64,000 nt of DNA from Limnochorda sp. LNt (GTDB taxonomy: Bacteria; Bacillota; Limnochordia; Limnochordales; Geochordaceae), in assembly GCF_035593265.1 (NCBI RefSeq), contig NZ_CP141614.1:1364001-1428000 (forward strand). Reading direction: 5' to 3'. The translations under genes were made by a program, and so were the position numbers. Under the pieces are notes generated by a model that did not search any database, was not told where the DNA came from, and was given only the letters and a program-made list of their open reading frames with translations. This document shows, piece after piece, positions 37,437 to 46,637 of the stretch (position 1 is its first letter; the number at the start of each line of letters is the position of its first letter).

Positions 37437-38296
37437 CTACTTCCTCTCCGCCGGCACCAGCCCCTTGGCCCGGAGCTCCCGAACGGCCTGTTTTACGGCC
37501 TGCTCTGGCGTCACCAGGCCAAGGGTGGCCGACTGCACCATGTTGACGATGATCTCCTGGAACGGCTCCCACAGCGTCGGTTGCGGCTGCGGGACTCCGT
37601 ACGGCGCCATGTCGATGAAGGTCTTGAAGAATGGGTTCTGGGTGAACTCGGGCCGCGTGGCCATGGTCGGCCCCTGCGGCACCAGCCCGCCGATCAGGTC
37701 CCTTTGCACCTGTTCCTCGGGGGAGGTGATGAAGTCGAGGAAGGTGAGGGCTGCCTCGAGGTTGCGGGTGCCGGCCCAGATGCCCGTGCTGTCGGAGACC
37801 AGCTCGGTCGCGGTGCCTGCAGGCCCCGCAGGCACGGGGGCCGAAGCGTACGGGATCCGGTCGTTGTCCGGCGGCAGCCCGAGGGCGCGGCCGCCCCAGG
37901 GTCCGCTGACGAACATGGCGATCCGCCCGGCCGAGAACAGCTCCGGCAGCTGCTCGCGGTTGTACTCCAGCGGGTTGGGTACGATCTTGTCCTTGCGGTA
38001 GAAGTCCACGTAGCGCTGCAACGCGGCAACGGCCTCGGGGCTGTCCAGCTGGAGCCGGCCCTCCTCGTCGAAGACGCGGCCGCCGTACGAGTACAGGATG
38101 GTGAAGTACTGAGAGAGGGTGCTGACGTGGTTGGCCCCGCCGATGCCGAAGCCGTACATGCCCGGGTGCTCGCTCTGGATCTTCTTGGAGATGGCCACGA
38201 CCTCATCCCAGGTCTTCGGCGGAGCCTCCATCAGGTCGGTGCGGTAGATCAGCGCCTGGGTGCTGTACGCGCGGGGCAGGGCGTAGAGCTTCTGCT
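37437..38296 (-). pseudogene. ABC sugar-binding protein, C-terminal portion only
   Basis: About 285 residues of an extracellular solute-binding protein (family 1) are recognisable: KLYALPRAYSTQALIYRTDL, WDEVVAISKKIQSEHPGMYG, SAGRIAMFVSGPWGGRAL, EAALTFLDFITSPEEQVQRD and FQEIIVNMVQSATLGLVTPE, ending AKGLVPAERK. The signal peptide and first lobe, normally some 120-140 residues more, are missing. The sequence stops matching just before KLYALP near 38290, where an oppositely oriented membrane-protein gene begins. Confidence 0.85.
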
Positions 38297-38297
38297 G

Positions 38298-39062
38298 GTG
38301 CACATGGCCCTGGGGCTGGGCGGCTGGTTCGCGCTGATGGTGGTGGGGGTCTCGTACCGGCTGGTGCCCATCGTGCACGGCGTGCGCATCGCCGACGAGC
38401 GGCGGGGGATGCTCATCGTCTCCCTCCTCGTCTCGAGCGTCGTGCTGCAGGCGACGGGCTCCCTCGTCGCCGCGGCCTGGCCGCTCCGGGCGTCGGTGGT
38501 GGCCGCCTCGCTGGCGGGCCCGCTCTACGTCTGGGAGCTGGTGCACCTGCTGCGCCGCCGGCGACGCAAGAGCCCCGATCTCAACGTCGACCACTGGTGG
38601 GCCCTGTGCGCCGTCACCCTGGCGCTGAGCGCGACGGGGCTGGCCTGGGCGGCCGGCCTCATCGGCACCCGGCCACCGGAGCGGCTGGGGCTGGCGGCGG
38701 GGGCGACGTTCCTGCTGGGGTTCGTGGTGCAGGCCATCCTCGGGCAGCTGTACAAGGTGACGCCCTTCCTGATGTGGTACTACCGGGCCACCGTGCCCGA
38801 CGTGCTGCAGATCCCGCAGCTGCCCACGCTGTACGCACCGCCGGCGGGGCGGGCGGCCTTCTGGCTGACCAACGGGGGCCTGGCCCTGCTGGTGGCGGGC
38901 ATCCTGTCGGGCGCGACATGGGCGGCGCAGGCAGGCGCGTGGCTGTACGGTGCCGGCCTGGTGACGGTGGCGGCGCTGCTGGGGTACGGGTGGCTGCCTG
39001 CCGTGCTGACGCGGCGGGTGCCCTTCCGGTGGCGGGTGGCGGGCCGGCGGGCCGAGGCCTAG
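38298..39062 (+). pseudogene. C-terminal portion of an integral membrane protein (haem-copper-oxidase-I/NnrS-like)
   Basis: About 254 residues with around seven hydrophobic helices run in the opposite direction to the neighbouring ABC genes. The first recognisable codons are already inside a helix: HMALGLGGWFALMVVGVSYR. Later segments include ELVHLLRRRRRK, GFVVQAILGQLYKVTPFLMW and YYRATVP. The spaced His residues and LYKVTPFLMWYYR resemble oxidase-subunit-I-like or NnrS-like proteins of Firmicutes, a tentative reading. No ribosome binding site precedes the GTG at 38298, so I read it as 5'-truncated. Confidence 0.65.
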
Positions 39063-39320
39063 CGGCAGCGGCGAAATGGGCGCCCTGTCCCCAGCAGGGC
39101 CCCGCGGACACATTTCAACATCCGTTGAAGAGGGGCGCGCCCCTTCTCCACACGGCGTAAACGCCCATGCCATGCGGCCTCGGGCCCTCTTTCGGCGCCC
39201 CAGGCCGCCGGGATCCGGCGCGGTCCCGGATGCCGCCATCCGTCGAGTCGCGTCGTGGGTCGCCCGTCTCTCGAGCCCCCGCTACCGCACCCATCCCCGG
39301 GCGTCGCCGTGCCTGCGACT

Positions 39321-39354
39321 TCGGCGTTCGCGCCACCTCGGCGTTCGCGCCACC
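39321..39354 (+). repeat. 17-bp perfect tandem repeat (two copies)
   Basis: TCGGCGTTCGCGCCACC occurs at 39321-39337 and immediately again at 39338-39354. It lies in non-coding DNA and its significance is unknown. Confidence 0.85.
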
Positions 39355-39410
39355 CCTGAGGAGGCCCTGCCACGCGGGGAAGGGATGTCTCCCTTGCGCG
39401 AGAGGCGGTC

Positions 39411-39428
39411 TTTAAAAAGCTTTTTAAA
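39411..39428. other. 18-bp AT-rich perfect palindrome
   Basis: TTTAAAAAGCTTTTTAAA is a perfect palindrome, strikingly AT-rich in a roughly 70% GC neighbourhood, about 210 bp upstream of the SDR gene. It could be an operator, a protein-binding or replication-associated site, or a bidirectional transcript end. Confidence 0.7.
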
Positions 39429-39599
39429 ATCCCCTAGTCGACGAACCCGACATGTCCGCGCCCCCGCGCCTCGTCGCGCCTGCCGCACGCCGTGGGGGCA
39501 TGCGTTGCTGTGCGTGTTTGCGGATGCGGCCGGACACCATCTTCATCCGGGCAGGACCCCCGCGCCCCCGCTCGAATGAGCGGGTGTCCGACCAGACCG

Positions 39600-39627
39600 G
39601 GAGCCTCTCCCTGGCGAGGGAGGCTCC
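39600..39627 (+). other. Hairpin upstream of the SDR gene
   Basis: GGAGCCTC (39600-39607) pairs with GAGGCTCC (39620-39627); the inner bases can extend the stem with a small bulge. It ends 9 bp before the GTG at 39637 and could affect ribosome access. Confidence 0.45.
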
Positions 39628-39636
39628 GGCGCGGGG

Positions 39637-40410
39637 GTGCATGCCGTGAGGGTCGCGGGAGCCGTCGCACTGGTGACCGGCGGGGCGTCGGGGCTGGGAG
39701 AGGCCGCCGTCCGCCGGCTTCACCGACTCGGGGCCCGGGTCGTGGTGGCCGACGTGGCCGTCGCCCGCGGCCAGTCCCTGGCGGCCGAGCTGGGAGAGGG
39801 GGCGCGCTTCGTCGAGGTGGACGTCACCGACGAGGCCGCCGTCTCCCGATCGGTCCAGGCGGCCGTCGGCCTGGGGCCCCTGCGCATCCTGGTCAACGCG
39901 GCCGGCATCGGCGTCGCCCGCCGCATCCTGGGCCGGGAGGGGCCCATGCCGCTCGACGAGTTCGCCCGGGTCATCCAGGTCAACCTCGTCGGCACCTTCA
40001 ACGCGCTGCGCCTGGCCGCGGCCGCGATGGCCGAGGCCCCGCCCGACGAGGAGGGGGAGCGGGGCGTCATCGTCAACACGGCCTCGGTGGCGGCCTTCGA
40101 GGGGCAGATCGGCCAGGCCGCCTACGCGGCCTCCAAGGGGGGCGTGGTGGGGCTGACGCTGCCGGCGGCCCGGGAGCTGGCGCGCTTCGGCATCCGGGTG
40201 GTCACCATCGCGCCGGGCGTCTTCGACACCCCGATGGTGGGGGCGCTACCCGAGCCCGTGCGCACGTCCCTGGAGGCCCAGGTGCCCTTCCCGCCGAGGC
40301 TGGGGCGACCCGACGAGTACGCGGCGCTGGTGCAGCACATCGTCGAAAACCCCATGCTCAACGGCGCCGTCATCCGGCTGGACGGGGCGTTGCGGATGGC
40401 GTCCCGCTGA
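39637..40410 (+). CDS. SDR-family dehydrogenase, 3-hydroxyacyl-CoA dehydrogenase type II-like
   Basis: This 257-residue short-chain dehydrogenase has the NAD site [18 protein letters not shown], the NAG motif [13 protein letters not shown], the catalytic Ser ([13 protein letters not shown]) and YxxxK ([13 protein letters not shown]). The C-terminal [20 protein letters not shown] and [13 protein letters not shown] match the HSD10-like group that oxidises 3-hydroxyacyl-CoA. The start is GTG 39637; GTG 39646 is possible. It may serve fatty-acid or branched-chain degradation. Confidence 0.88.
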   Translation: MHAVRVAGAVALVTGGASGLGEAAVRRLHRLGARVVVADVAVARGQSLAAELGEGARFVEVDVTDEAAVSRSVQAAVGLGPLRILVNAAGIGVARRILGREGPMPLDEFARVIQVNLVGTFNALRLAAAAMAEAPPDEEGERGVIVNTASVAAFEGQIGQAAYAASKGGVVGLTLPAARELARFGIRVVTIAPGVFDTPMVGALPEPVRTSLEAQVPFPPRLGRPDEYAALVQHIVENPMLNGAVIRLDGALRMASR

Positions 40411-40467
40411 CCTGGCGAAGACGAGGCCCGACGCGGCGCCCGGGGCCGTCCGACGTCCCGGGGGCGT

Positions 40468-40920
40468 TTACCCCGGCGGCCCCTCGGGGCGGCCGCCCTC
40501 CTCCAGGTGGGCCAGATCCTTGTCGAGCGCCTCCCAGGCCAGCATGGCGCACTTGACCCGCACCGGGAACCGGCTCACCCCGGCCAGCGCCTCGAGGTCG
40601 CCCAGGTCGGCCGCCTCGGGCGTCAGCTCACCTCGCACCATGCGGGCAAAGCGCGCCAGCATCTCCCGGGCCTCGCCCAGCGTCTTGCCCTTGACGGCCT
40701 CGGTCAGCATGGAGGCCGACGCCTGGCTGATGCTGCACCCCTGACCCGTGAAGCGGGCCTCCCGGATGGTCTCGCCCTCGACGGCCAGTGCCAGCGTGAT
40801 CTCGTCGCCGCACAGCGGGTTGTGCAGGTGGACGCTGGCGTGCGCCCCGGCCAGCGGGCCCTTGTTGCGCGGGGACTTGTAGTGATCCAGGATGACCTCC
40901 CGGTAGAGCTCCTCCAGCAC
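40468..40920 (-). CDS. sufU: Iron-sulfur scaffold / sulfur-transfer protein SufU
   Basis: This 150-residue protein starts at GTG 40920. It opens LEELYREVILDHYKSPRNKG and carries the three SufU cysteines: HNPLCGDEITLAL, FTGQGCSISQASASML and RFPVRVKCAMLAWEALDK. SufU binds zinc and accepts sulfur from SufS in Gram-positive bacteria. It is the last gene of the SUF operon, 16 bp after sufS, and converges with the SDR gene. Confidence 0.95.
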   Translation of the reverse strand: MLEELYREVILDHYKSPRNKGPLAGAHASVHLHNPLCGDEITLALAVEGETIREARFTGQGCSISQASASMLTEAVKGKTLGEAREMLARFARMVRGELTPEAADLGDLEALAGVSRFPVRVKCAMLAWEALDKDLAHLEEGGRPEGPPG

Positions 40921-40936
40921 GACGGGTCCGCCACCC

Positions 40937-42175
40937 TCACCGGGGCGTCGCCCCCGCCCCGAAGATGGCCCGCACGGCCTCGAGCGCCCGCACCAGCGCG
41001 TCGACGTCCTCGGGCGTGTTGTACACGTAGAAGCTTGCGCGCACCGTCGCCGCGACGTCAAGCCAGCGCATGAGCGGCTGGGCGCAGTGGTGACCCGCCC
41101 GCACGGCCACGCCCTGCTGGTCGAGGATGGTGGCCACGTCGTGAGGGTGGACGCCCTCCACGTTGAAGCTGACGAGCCCGCCCCGCTCCCGGGGCCCGTA
41201 GATCCGCACGTCGGGCATCTGGCCCAGCCGCTCGAGGGCGTACGCCACCAGCCGCTCCTCGTGGGCGCGCACCCGCTCCATGCCCAGCGACTCCAGGTAC
41301 TCGACCGCTGCCCCCAGCCCCACCGCCTGCGCGATGGGGGGCGTGCCGGCCTCGAACCTGTACGGCACGTCGTTGTAGGTCGACTCGAAGAGGCCGACCT
41401 CCCGGATCATCTCGCCCCCGCCGAACAGGGGCGGCATCGACTCCAGCAGCTCCCGCCGCCCCCACAACACCCCGATGCCCGTGGGTCCCATCATCTTGTG
41501 CCCGGAGAAGGCCAGGAAGTCGCACCCCAGCCGCTCCACGTCGACAGGCTGGTGGGGGACGCTCTGGGCGCCGTCGAGCACCACCACCGCCCCCGCCCGG
41601 TGGGCCCGCTCGGCCATCTCCCGCACCGGGTTGATGGTGCCGAGGACGTTGGACTGGTGCGTGAAGGCCACCACCCGTACCCGGCCGCCCTCCAGCAGCC
41701 GCTCGTAGCTGGGCAGGTCCAGGGTGCCGTCGGGCAGCAGATCGACGTAGCGCAGGCGAGCGCCCGTCGCCTGCGCCACCATCTGCCACGGCACCAGGTT
41801 GGAGTGATGTTCCATGGGGGTCAGCACGATCTCGTCGTCCGGCCCGAGCCTCGGCTGGGCGTAGCTGCGCGCCACCAGGTTGAGGGCCTCGGTGGCGCCT
41901 CGCACGAAGATGACGCACGCCGGGTCCGGCGCCCCGATGAACCGTGCCACCGCCCGGCGCGCCCCCTCGTACGCCTCGGTGGCCCGCTCCGCCAGCGCGT
42001 GCACCCCCCGGTGCACGTTGGCGTTGTCGCGCTGGTAAAAGCGCGCCTCCGCCTCGATGACGCTGCGCGGCTTGTGCGACGTGGCCGCACTATCGAGGTA
42101 GACGAGCGGGTGCCCGCCCGTCACCGTCTGGTGCAATGCCGGAAAGTCCTCTCGGCACGTCTCGATGCAACGCAC
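40937..42175 (-). CDS. sufS: Cysteine desulfurase SufS
   Basis: This 412-residue PLP enzyme has VYLDSAATSHKPRSVIEAE, MEHHSNLVPWQMVA, the PLP lysine region CDFLAFSGHKMMGPTGIGVL, and the catalytic Cys364 in VAVRAGHHCAQPLMRW. It removes sulfur from cysteine as a persulfide and passes it to SufU. The start is GTG 42175 behind GAGG, 27 bp after sufD. Confidence 0.97.
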   Translation of the reverse strand: MRCIETCREDFPALHQTVTGGHPLVYLDSAATSHKPRSVIEAEARFYQRDNANVHRGVHALAERATEAYEGARRAVARFIGAPDPACVIFVRGATEALNLVARSYAQPRLGPDDEIVLTPMEHHSNLVPWQMVAQATGARLRYVDLLPDGTLDLPSYERLLEGGRVRVVAFTHQSNVLGTINPVREMAERAHRAGAVVVLDGAQSVPHQPVDVERLGCDFLAFSGHKMMGPTGIGVLWGRRELLESMPPLFGGGEMIREVGLFESTYNDVPYRFEAGTPPIAQAVGLGAAVEYLESLGMERVRAHEERLVAYALERLGQMPDVRIYGPRERGGLVSFNVEGVHPHDVATILDQQGVAVRAGHHCAQPLMRWLDVAATVRASFYVYNTPEDVDALVRALEAVRAIFGAGATPR

Positions 42176-42202
42176 GCCCTGCCTCGACCTCTTCTCAGGT
42201 GG

Positions 42203-43591
42203 TCAGGCGGCCCCCAGCTTCGCGCTCACGATGCCCCGGATGCGCTCCTGCACGGCCGCCGACGGGATGCGATCCAGCACGGGCCGCAGGAAGCCTTCGA
42301 CGATGAGGGCGATGGCCACCTTCTCCGGGATGCCGCGGCTCATCAGGTAGAAGAGCTGCTCGCGGTCGACCTGTCCCACCGTGGCGGCGTGGCCGGCTCG
42401 CTGGACCTCGCTCTCCTCCACCACGACGCTGGGGTTGGCGTCGGCCCTGGCGTCGGGGCTCAGCACCAGGATGTTGCCCTTCTGGTAGGCGCCGGACTCA
42501 CGGGCGCCGCTGTGGATGTGGGTGACGGCGCGGTAGATGCCCCGGGCCTGTCCGTTGAGCACGCCCCGGGCGGCGATGTCCGATTCGGTGTGGGTGCCCC
42601 GGTGATCCATGCTGTTGAGCAGGTCCAGATGCTGCTGGCCGTCGGCGAAGAAGACCAGCACCGTGTGCGACGAGGCCCCCGACCCCTCCAGCGCCGACTC
42701 GAACTCCCCCCGGGTCAGGCCGCACCCGAACTCGCCCAGGATCCACTCGACCTGGCTGTCCCGATCCTGGACGGCCCGCCGGTTGGTGAAGCTCTGGACG
42801 TGGGTGCCCCAGGTCTGCAGCGCCACGTAGTCGATGCGGGAGCCGGGCCCGGCCACGATCTCGACGGCCCCCGCCACCAGCGGCCGCACGCCTCCGGCGG
42901 TCTCGCCGTCGGCCGACATCTGGGACTCGACCACGGTCACGCGCGCCTCGTCCTCCAGCACGATGAGGGTGTGGGGGAAGAGCAGAGGCCGGGCGGCGTC
43001 CATCCACGTCACGATCTGGATGGGCTGCTCGAGCTGCACGCCGCGCGGCACCAGCAGCACGGTGCCCACGTCCCACGCCGCCCCGTGCAACGCCATGAAC
43101 TTGCCCTGAGAGGCCGGCACGGCCCGGGTCATGAAGTGGGCCCGCACGAGATCGGGCATCCGGGCCACGGCCTCCGACAGGCTCATCAGGCGGACGCCCC
43201 GACGGGCCAGCTCCGGGTCGACCCAACGGGCCGACCGCACCGGCGCCTCGATGCCCGCCGCCACGTGGGCGATGACGGCGCTGCCGGCCGGGATGCCCCG
43301 CAGCTCCTGCACCACGGCGGCCGGCCACGAGCCGTCCACCCCGTCCGGCGAGGCGAGATCGACGACGGGCGCCGCCGCGGGCGCCGACTCCAGGGCCCGG
43401 CGCAGCGCCTGTACGTAGGCCTCCATGTCGAGCCCCGAGAGATCCGTACGGTCCCACCGGGGCATGGGCGTCTCCTCGAAGAGCCGCAGCGCCTCGGCCC
43501 GCCGCTCCACCATCCAGGAGGGCTCGGCCCGGCGGGCGCCGTAGGCCTCGATGACAGAGCGCTCGATCGCCAGCGTGCTCTGCACGTTCAC
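42203..43591 (-). CDS. sufD: Fe-S assembly protein SufD
   Basis: This 462-residue SufBD-fold protein starts at GTG 43591 after AGGAGGGG. The beta-helix core includes LLVPRGVQLEQPIQIVTWMD and FTNRRAVQDRDSQVEW. The C-terminal signature is QRAGHAATVGQVDREQLFYL. The HAATVG form is SufD-like rather than SufB-like. SufD partners with SufB and SufC to build clusters. A sufB gene, usually the last gene of Firmicute suf operons, is not found in this window. Confidence 0.92.
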   Translation of the reverse strand: MNVQSTLAIERSVIEAYGARRAEPSWMVERRAEALRLFEETPMPRWDRTDLSGLDMEAYVQALRRALESAPAAAPVVDLASPDGVDGSWPAAVVQELRGIPAGSAVIAHVAAGIEAPVRSARWVDPELARRGVRLMSLSEAVARMPDLVRAHFMTRAVPASQGKFMALHGAAWDVGTVLLVPRGVQLEQPIQIVTWMDAARPLLFPHTLIVLEDEARVTVVESQMSADGETAGGVRPLVAGAVEIVAGPGSRIDYVALQTWGTHVQSFTNRRAVQDRDSQVEWILGEFGCGLTRGEFESALEGSGASSHTVLVFFADGQQHLDLLNSMDHRGTHTESDIAARGVLNGQARGIYRAVTHIHSGARESGAYQKGNILVLSPDARADANPSVVVEESEVQRAGHAATVGQVDREQLFYLMSRGIPEKVAIALIVEGFLRPVLDRIPSAAVQERIRGIVSAKLGAA

Positions 43592-43604
43592 CGCGCCGCC
43601 CCTC

Positions 43605-44390
<786 letters not shown>

Positions 44391-44459
44391 CGGCCTCTCT
44401 GTGCGAACCTCCTTCGTCTCGGTGAAAGGGTGGGGAGAAGGCCTCCCATTGCCTTCCGC

Positions 44460-44492
44460 AGTATAGCACAGACGAACTTAACTTGCTTAACT
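44460..44492 (-). promoter_or_regulatory. suf operon promoter with overlapping direct repeats
   Basis: On the minus strand TATACT (44465-44460) is a good -10 about 70 bp before sufC. The expected -35 position falls in CTTAACT-TG-CTTAACT (44477-44492), a 7-bp direct repeat with a 9-bp period, in a noticeably AT-rich island. The overlap suggests an operator for an iron or Fe-S responsive regulator; this is inference. Confidence 0.55.
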
Positions 44493-44556
44493 ATTTACCG
44501 GGCGGTAGGGGAGCGCGCCCGGCTGCCGAACAACGCCACGACGCCGCAGAGGGGGG

Positions 44557-45369
44557 ATGGCGATGGGCTCCGCCGAGACGGGCGTAGGAGCTCCCCGAGC
44601 GGGTGGGGCGGCGGCCGCCGACCTGGAGCGGCTGTGGGAGCTCCAGCAGGTCGACGGTGCCATCCGGGCGGCACGGGAGGGCCTCGAGGGGCATCCCGAC
44701 CGGGTCGAGGCGGAGTCGGCCCGCGACGCGGCGGCCCGGCTCGAGGCGGCCTGCCGGTCGCACCAGGAGCGGCTGCGCGAGCTGCGCATGACGGTGCGCC
44801 GCCTGGAGCGCGAGCTGGCCGAGGCGGAGCGGGAGGGCGATCAGCTCCAAGAGCGCCTCTTCGGGGGAGCCGTCACCCACCCCAAGGAGCTGAGCTCGCT
44901 GCAGGCCCGCCTGGAGGCGATCCGGGAGCGAGCCGGCCGCCTGCAGGACGAGGCCCTGGAGCAGATGGAGTCGCTGGAGCAGACCGAGCGGGCCCTGGCG
45001 CAGGCCCGGGAGGACCTGGACCGGGCGCGGGAGCGCCTGGGCCAGGCCGAGCGGCGCTGGGAGGCGACCCGGCGCGACCTGGAGGCCGAGCTGGCCCGCC
45101 TCGAGCGCCGGCGAGCCCAGCTGGTCGCCGCCGTCGCCAACCCCACCCACCTGGCGCGCTACGAGCGCCTGGCCGGGGCCAAGGGCGGGCAGGCCCTGGC
45201 CCTGGTGGACCAGGAGCGGTGCTCGGCCTGCGGCATGCCCCTCTCCAACCTGGTGCTCACCGAGGCCCGGCGCAAGGAGCGCATGATCTTCTGCGAGACG
45301 TGCGGGCGCATCCTCTACTGGCCGCCCGGGCGCCATCTCGGGCTGCCGGGGGCGCCGGCGCCGGCATAG
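44557..45369 (+). CDS. C4-type zinc-ribbon coiled-coil protein (DUF164 type)
   Basis: This 270-residue protein consists of a long coiled coil (about residues 20-200; RRLERELAEAEREGDQLQER is representative) followed by a zinc ribbon: CSACGMPLSNLVL and, about 20 residues later, FCETCGRILYW. It matches the DUF164/CdsZ-like family of putative nucleic-acid-binding proteins. It is divergent from the suf operon and ends just before the rnpB promoter. Confidence 0.88.
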   Translation: MAMGSAETGVGAPRAGGAAAADLERLWELQQVDGAIRAAREGLEGHPDRVEAESARDAAARLEAACRSHQERLRELRMTVRRLERELAEAEREGDQLQERLFGGAVTHPKELSSLQARLEAIRERAGRLQDEALEQMESLEQTERALAQAREDLDRARERLGQAERRWEATRRDLEAELARLERRRAQLVAAVANPTHLARYERLAGAKGGQALALVDQERCSACGMPLSNLVLTEARRKERMIFCETCGRILYWPPGRHLGLPGAPAPA

Positions 45370-45386
45370 AGAGCTGCATCCGGTGC

Positions 45387-45414
45387 TTGACGGGCCCGGC
45401 GGCGCGGCTACAAT
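45387..45414 (+). promoter_or_regulatory. Sigma-A promoter of rnpB
   Basis: TTGACG (45387-45392), a 16-bp spacer and TACAAT (45409-45414) form a near-consensus promoter. Transcription would begin about 7 bp on, at the first bases of the RNase P RNA P1 helix. Confidence 0.88.
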
Positions 45415-45421
45415 AGGGTTC

Positions 45422-45788
45422 GGTCAGTGGGTCGGGAGGCCGCGGGTGGCCGGCCATGCCGGCGACCCGAGGAAAGTCCGGACTCCGCAGGGCAGGGTGC
45501 CGGGTAACGCCCGGCGGGGGCGACCCCAGGGAGAGTGCCACAGAGACCATACCGCCGGCCGGCCCCAGGGGCCGGCTCCGGCAAGGGTGAAAAGGTGAGG
45601 TAAGAGCTCACCAGCGGTCAGGCGACTGGCCGGCTGGGCAAACCCCACCCGGAGCAAGACCGAGTAGGAGGGGCCCCGGAGGTGGCCCGCCTCGATGCCC
45701 CTCGGGTAGGTCGCTGGAGACGGGCGGCGACGTCCGTCCTAGAGGGATGGCCTCCCTCGACAGAATCCGGCTTATAGACCCGCTGGCC
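45422..45788 (+). ncRNA. rnpB: RNase P RNA, type A
   Basis: Universal RNase P core sequences are present: GAGGAAAGTCCGGACTCC near the 5' end, the ACAGAGACCATACCGCC and GGTGAAAAGGTGAGGTAAGAG region, and ACAGAATCCGGCTTATAGAC at the 3' end. Helix P1 pairs 45422-45433 (GGTCAGTGGGTC) with 45777-45788 (GACCCGCTGGCC) allowing G-U pairs. The roughly 367-base length and the P6/P16-like layout fit type A, the ancestral bacterial form, not the Bacillus type B. It processes tRNA 5' ends. Confidence 0.95.
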
Positions 45789-45809
45789 GTTTGTCACATC
45801 GTCGTCCTG

Positions 45810-45883
45810 AGTCCCTACCGCCCCATGGGACCAAAGCGTAGCGGAGCGGGAGCCGGCCCCGTGCCGGTCATTGCGTAGGGACT
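45810..45883. other. Structured repeat-like element downstream of rnpB
   Basis: AGTCCCTAC (45810-45818) and GTAGGGACT (45875-45883) are perfect inverted repeats enclosing about 56 bases, which include a smaller hairpin CCGGC-CCCGT-GCCGG (45853-45867). It could be a small palindromic mobile repeat, part of the rnpB transcript end, or an unknown RNA. Confidence 0.5.
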
Positions 45884-45893
45884 GTACGAGACG

Positions 45894-45932
45894 GGCGAAG
45901 GCGTCCCTTGGGCGAGGGGCGCCTTCGCCTTT
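45894..45932. terminator. Terminator between rnpB and the convergent acdB
   Basis: GGCGAAGGCG (45894-45903) pairs perfectly with CGCCTTCGCC (45920-45929), followed by TTT on the plus strand. It lies between rnpB and the end of the convergent acyl-CoA synthetase genes, so it may serve both directions. The loop is rather large (16 bases). Confidence 0.65.
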
Positions 45933-45969
45933 GCAGGTCGGCTCTCTTCGCCGGGTGCCGTCTCCCGCG

Positions 45970-46626
45970 CTACCCCTGCGAGGGCGCCATCAGCTTGGCG
46001 TCGACGACGACGGCGTCGTGCTCCCGCACGAAGACGGGGTTGAGATCCATCTGGTCCACCCGGTCGGCGTGGGCCAGCACCCAGTCGCTGGCGGCCAGCA
46101 CCACCTCCACCAGCGCCTGCCGGCTGGCGCGCAGCCCCCGGAAGCCCTCGAACAGGGCCCGGCCCCGCAGCTCGTCCAGCATGGCCTCGACGTCGACGGC
46201 GCGCACGGGCAGCCGGCGGAAGGCCACGTCCTGGTACAGCTCGGCCAGGACGCCGCCCACCCCGACCATGACACAGGGGCCGAAGACCGGGTCCCGGAAG
46301 AAGCCCACGATGGCCTCGACGCCGGGCCGCTCCATGGCCTCGACGAGGATGGGATCGTCGGGAAAGCGGGAGCGAAGCTCCGCCACCACCCGCTCGAGCT
46401 CGGCGCCGTCCCGGATGCCGAGGCGCACGGCCCCCGCCTCGGTCTTGTGGAGCAGGGCCGGCGACGAGACCTTGGCGACCACGGGGAAGGCGAAGGGCAG
46501 CGAGCCGGGGACCGGATCACCCGGCAGGAGCAGCCGCGAGGGGGGCACCTTGATGCCCAGTCCCGCCAGGATGGCCTTGAGCTCGTGCTCGGCCGCTGCC
46601 AGGCGGGCCGGGACGCGCGTCGACAC
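45970..46626 (-). CDS. acdB: ADP-forming acetate/acyl-CoA synthetase, beta (ATP-grasp) subunit
   Basis: This 218-residue protein starts at GTG 46626 behind GAGGTG. It is an ATP-grasp_5 domain with FPVVAKVSSPALLHKTEAGA, VEAMERPGVEAIVGFFRDPV, GPCVMVGVGGVLAELYQDVA and MDLNPVFVREHDAVVVDAK. With the alpha subunit 12 bp upstream it converts acetyl- or acyl-CoA, ADP and phosphate to the acid, CoA and ATP. This would capture energy from the products of the neighbouring beta-oxidation genes (inference). Confidence 0.9.
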   Translation of the reverse strand: MSTRVPARLAAAEHELKAILAGLGIKVPPSRLLLPGDPVPGSLPFAFPVVAKVSSPALLHKTEAGAVRLGIRDGAELERVVAELRSRFPDDPILVEAMERPGVEAIVGFFRDPVFGPCVMVGVGGVLAELYQDVAFRRLPVRAVDVEAMLDELRGRALFEGFRGLRASRQALVEVVLAASDWVLAHADRVDQMDLNPVFVREHDAVVVDAKLMAPSQG

Positions 46627-46637
46627 GTCGGATCACC

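Larger units (their letters stand above)
39063..39636. other. 574-bp non-coding stretch with palindromes and a tandem repeat
   Basis: I find no convincing gene here. It contains a 14-bp palindrome AGGGGCGCGCCCCT (39131-39144), a 17-bp perfect tandem repeat (39321-39354), an 18-bp fully AT-flanked palindrome (39411-39428) and a hairpin just ahead of the SDR gene (39600-39627). Confidence 0.6.

Noticed and set aside
36690-39062. A 790-codon plus-strand open frame ending in the membrane protein
   Set aside because: Only the last roughly 254 codons look like protein; the rest is antisense to the ABC permease and binding-protein genes.
32310-39636. A tRNA-integrated genomic island
   Set aside because: No integrase, no duplicated tRNA 3' end and no phage genes were found, so an island is only a possibility.
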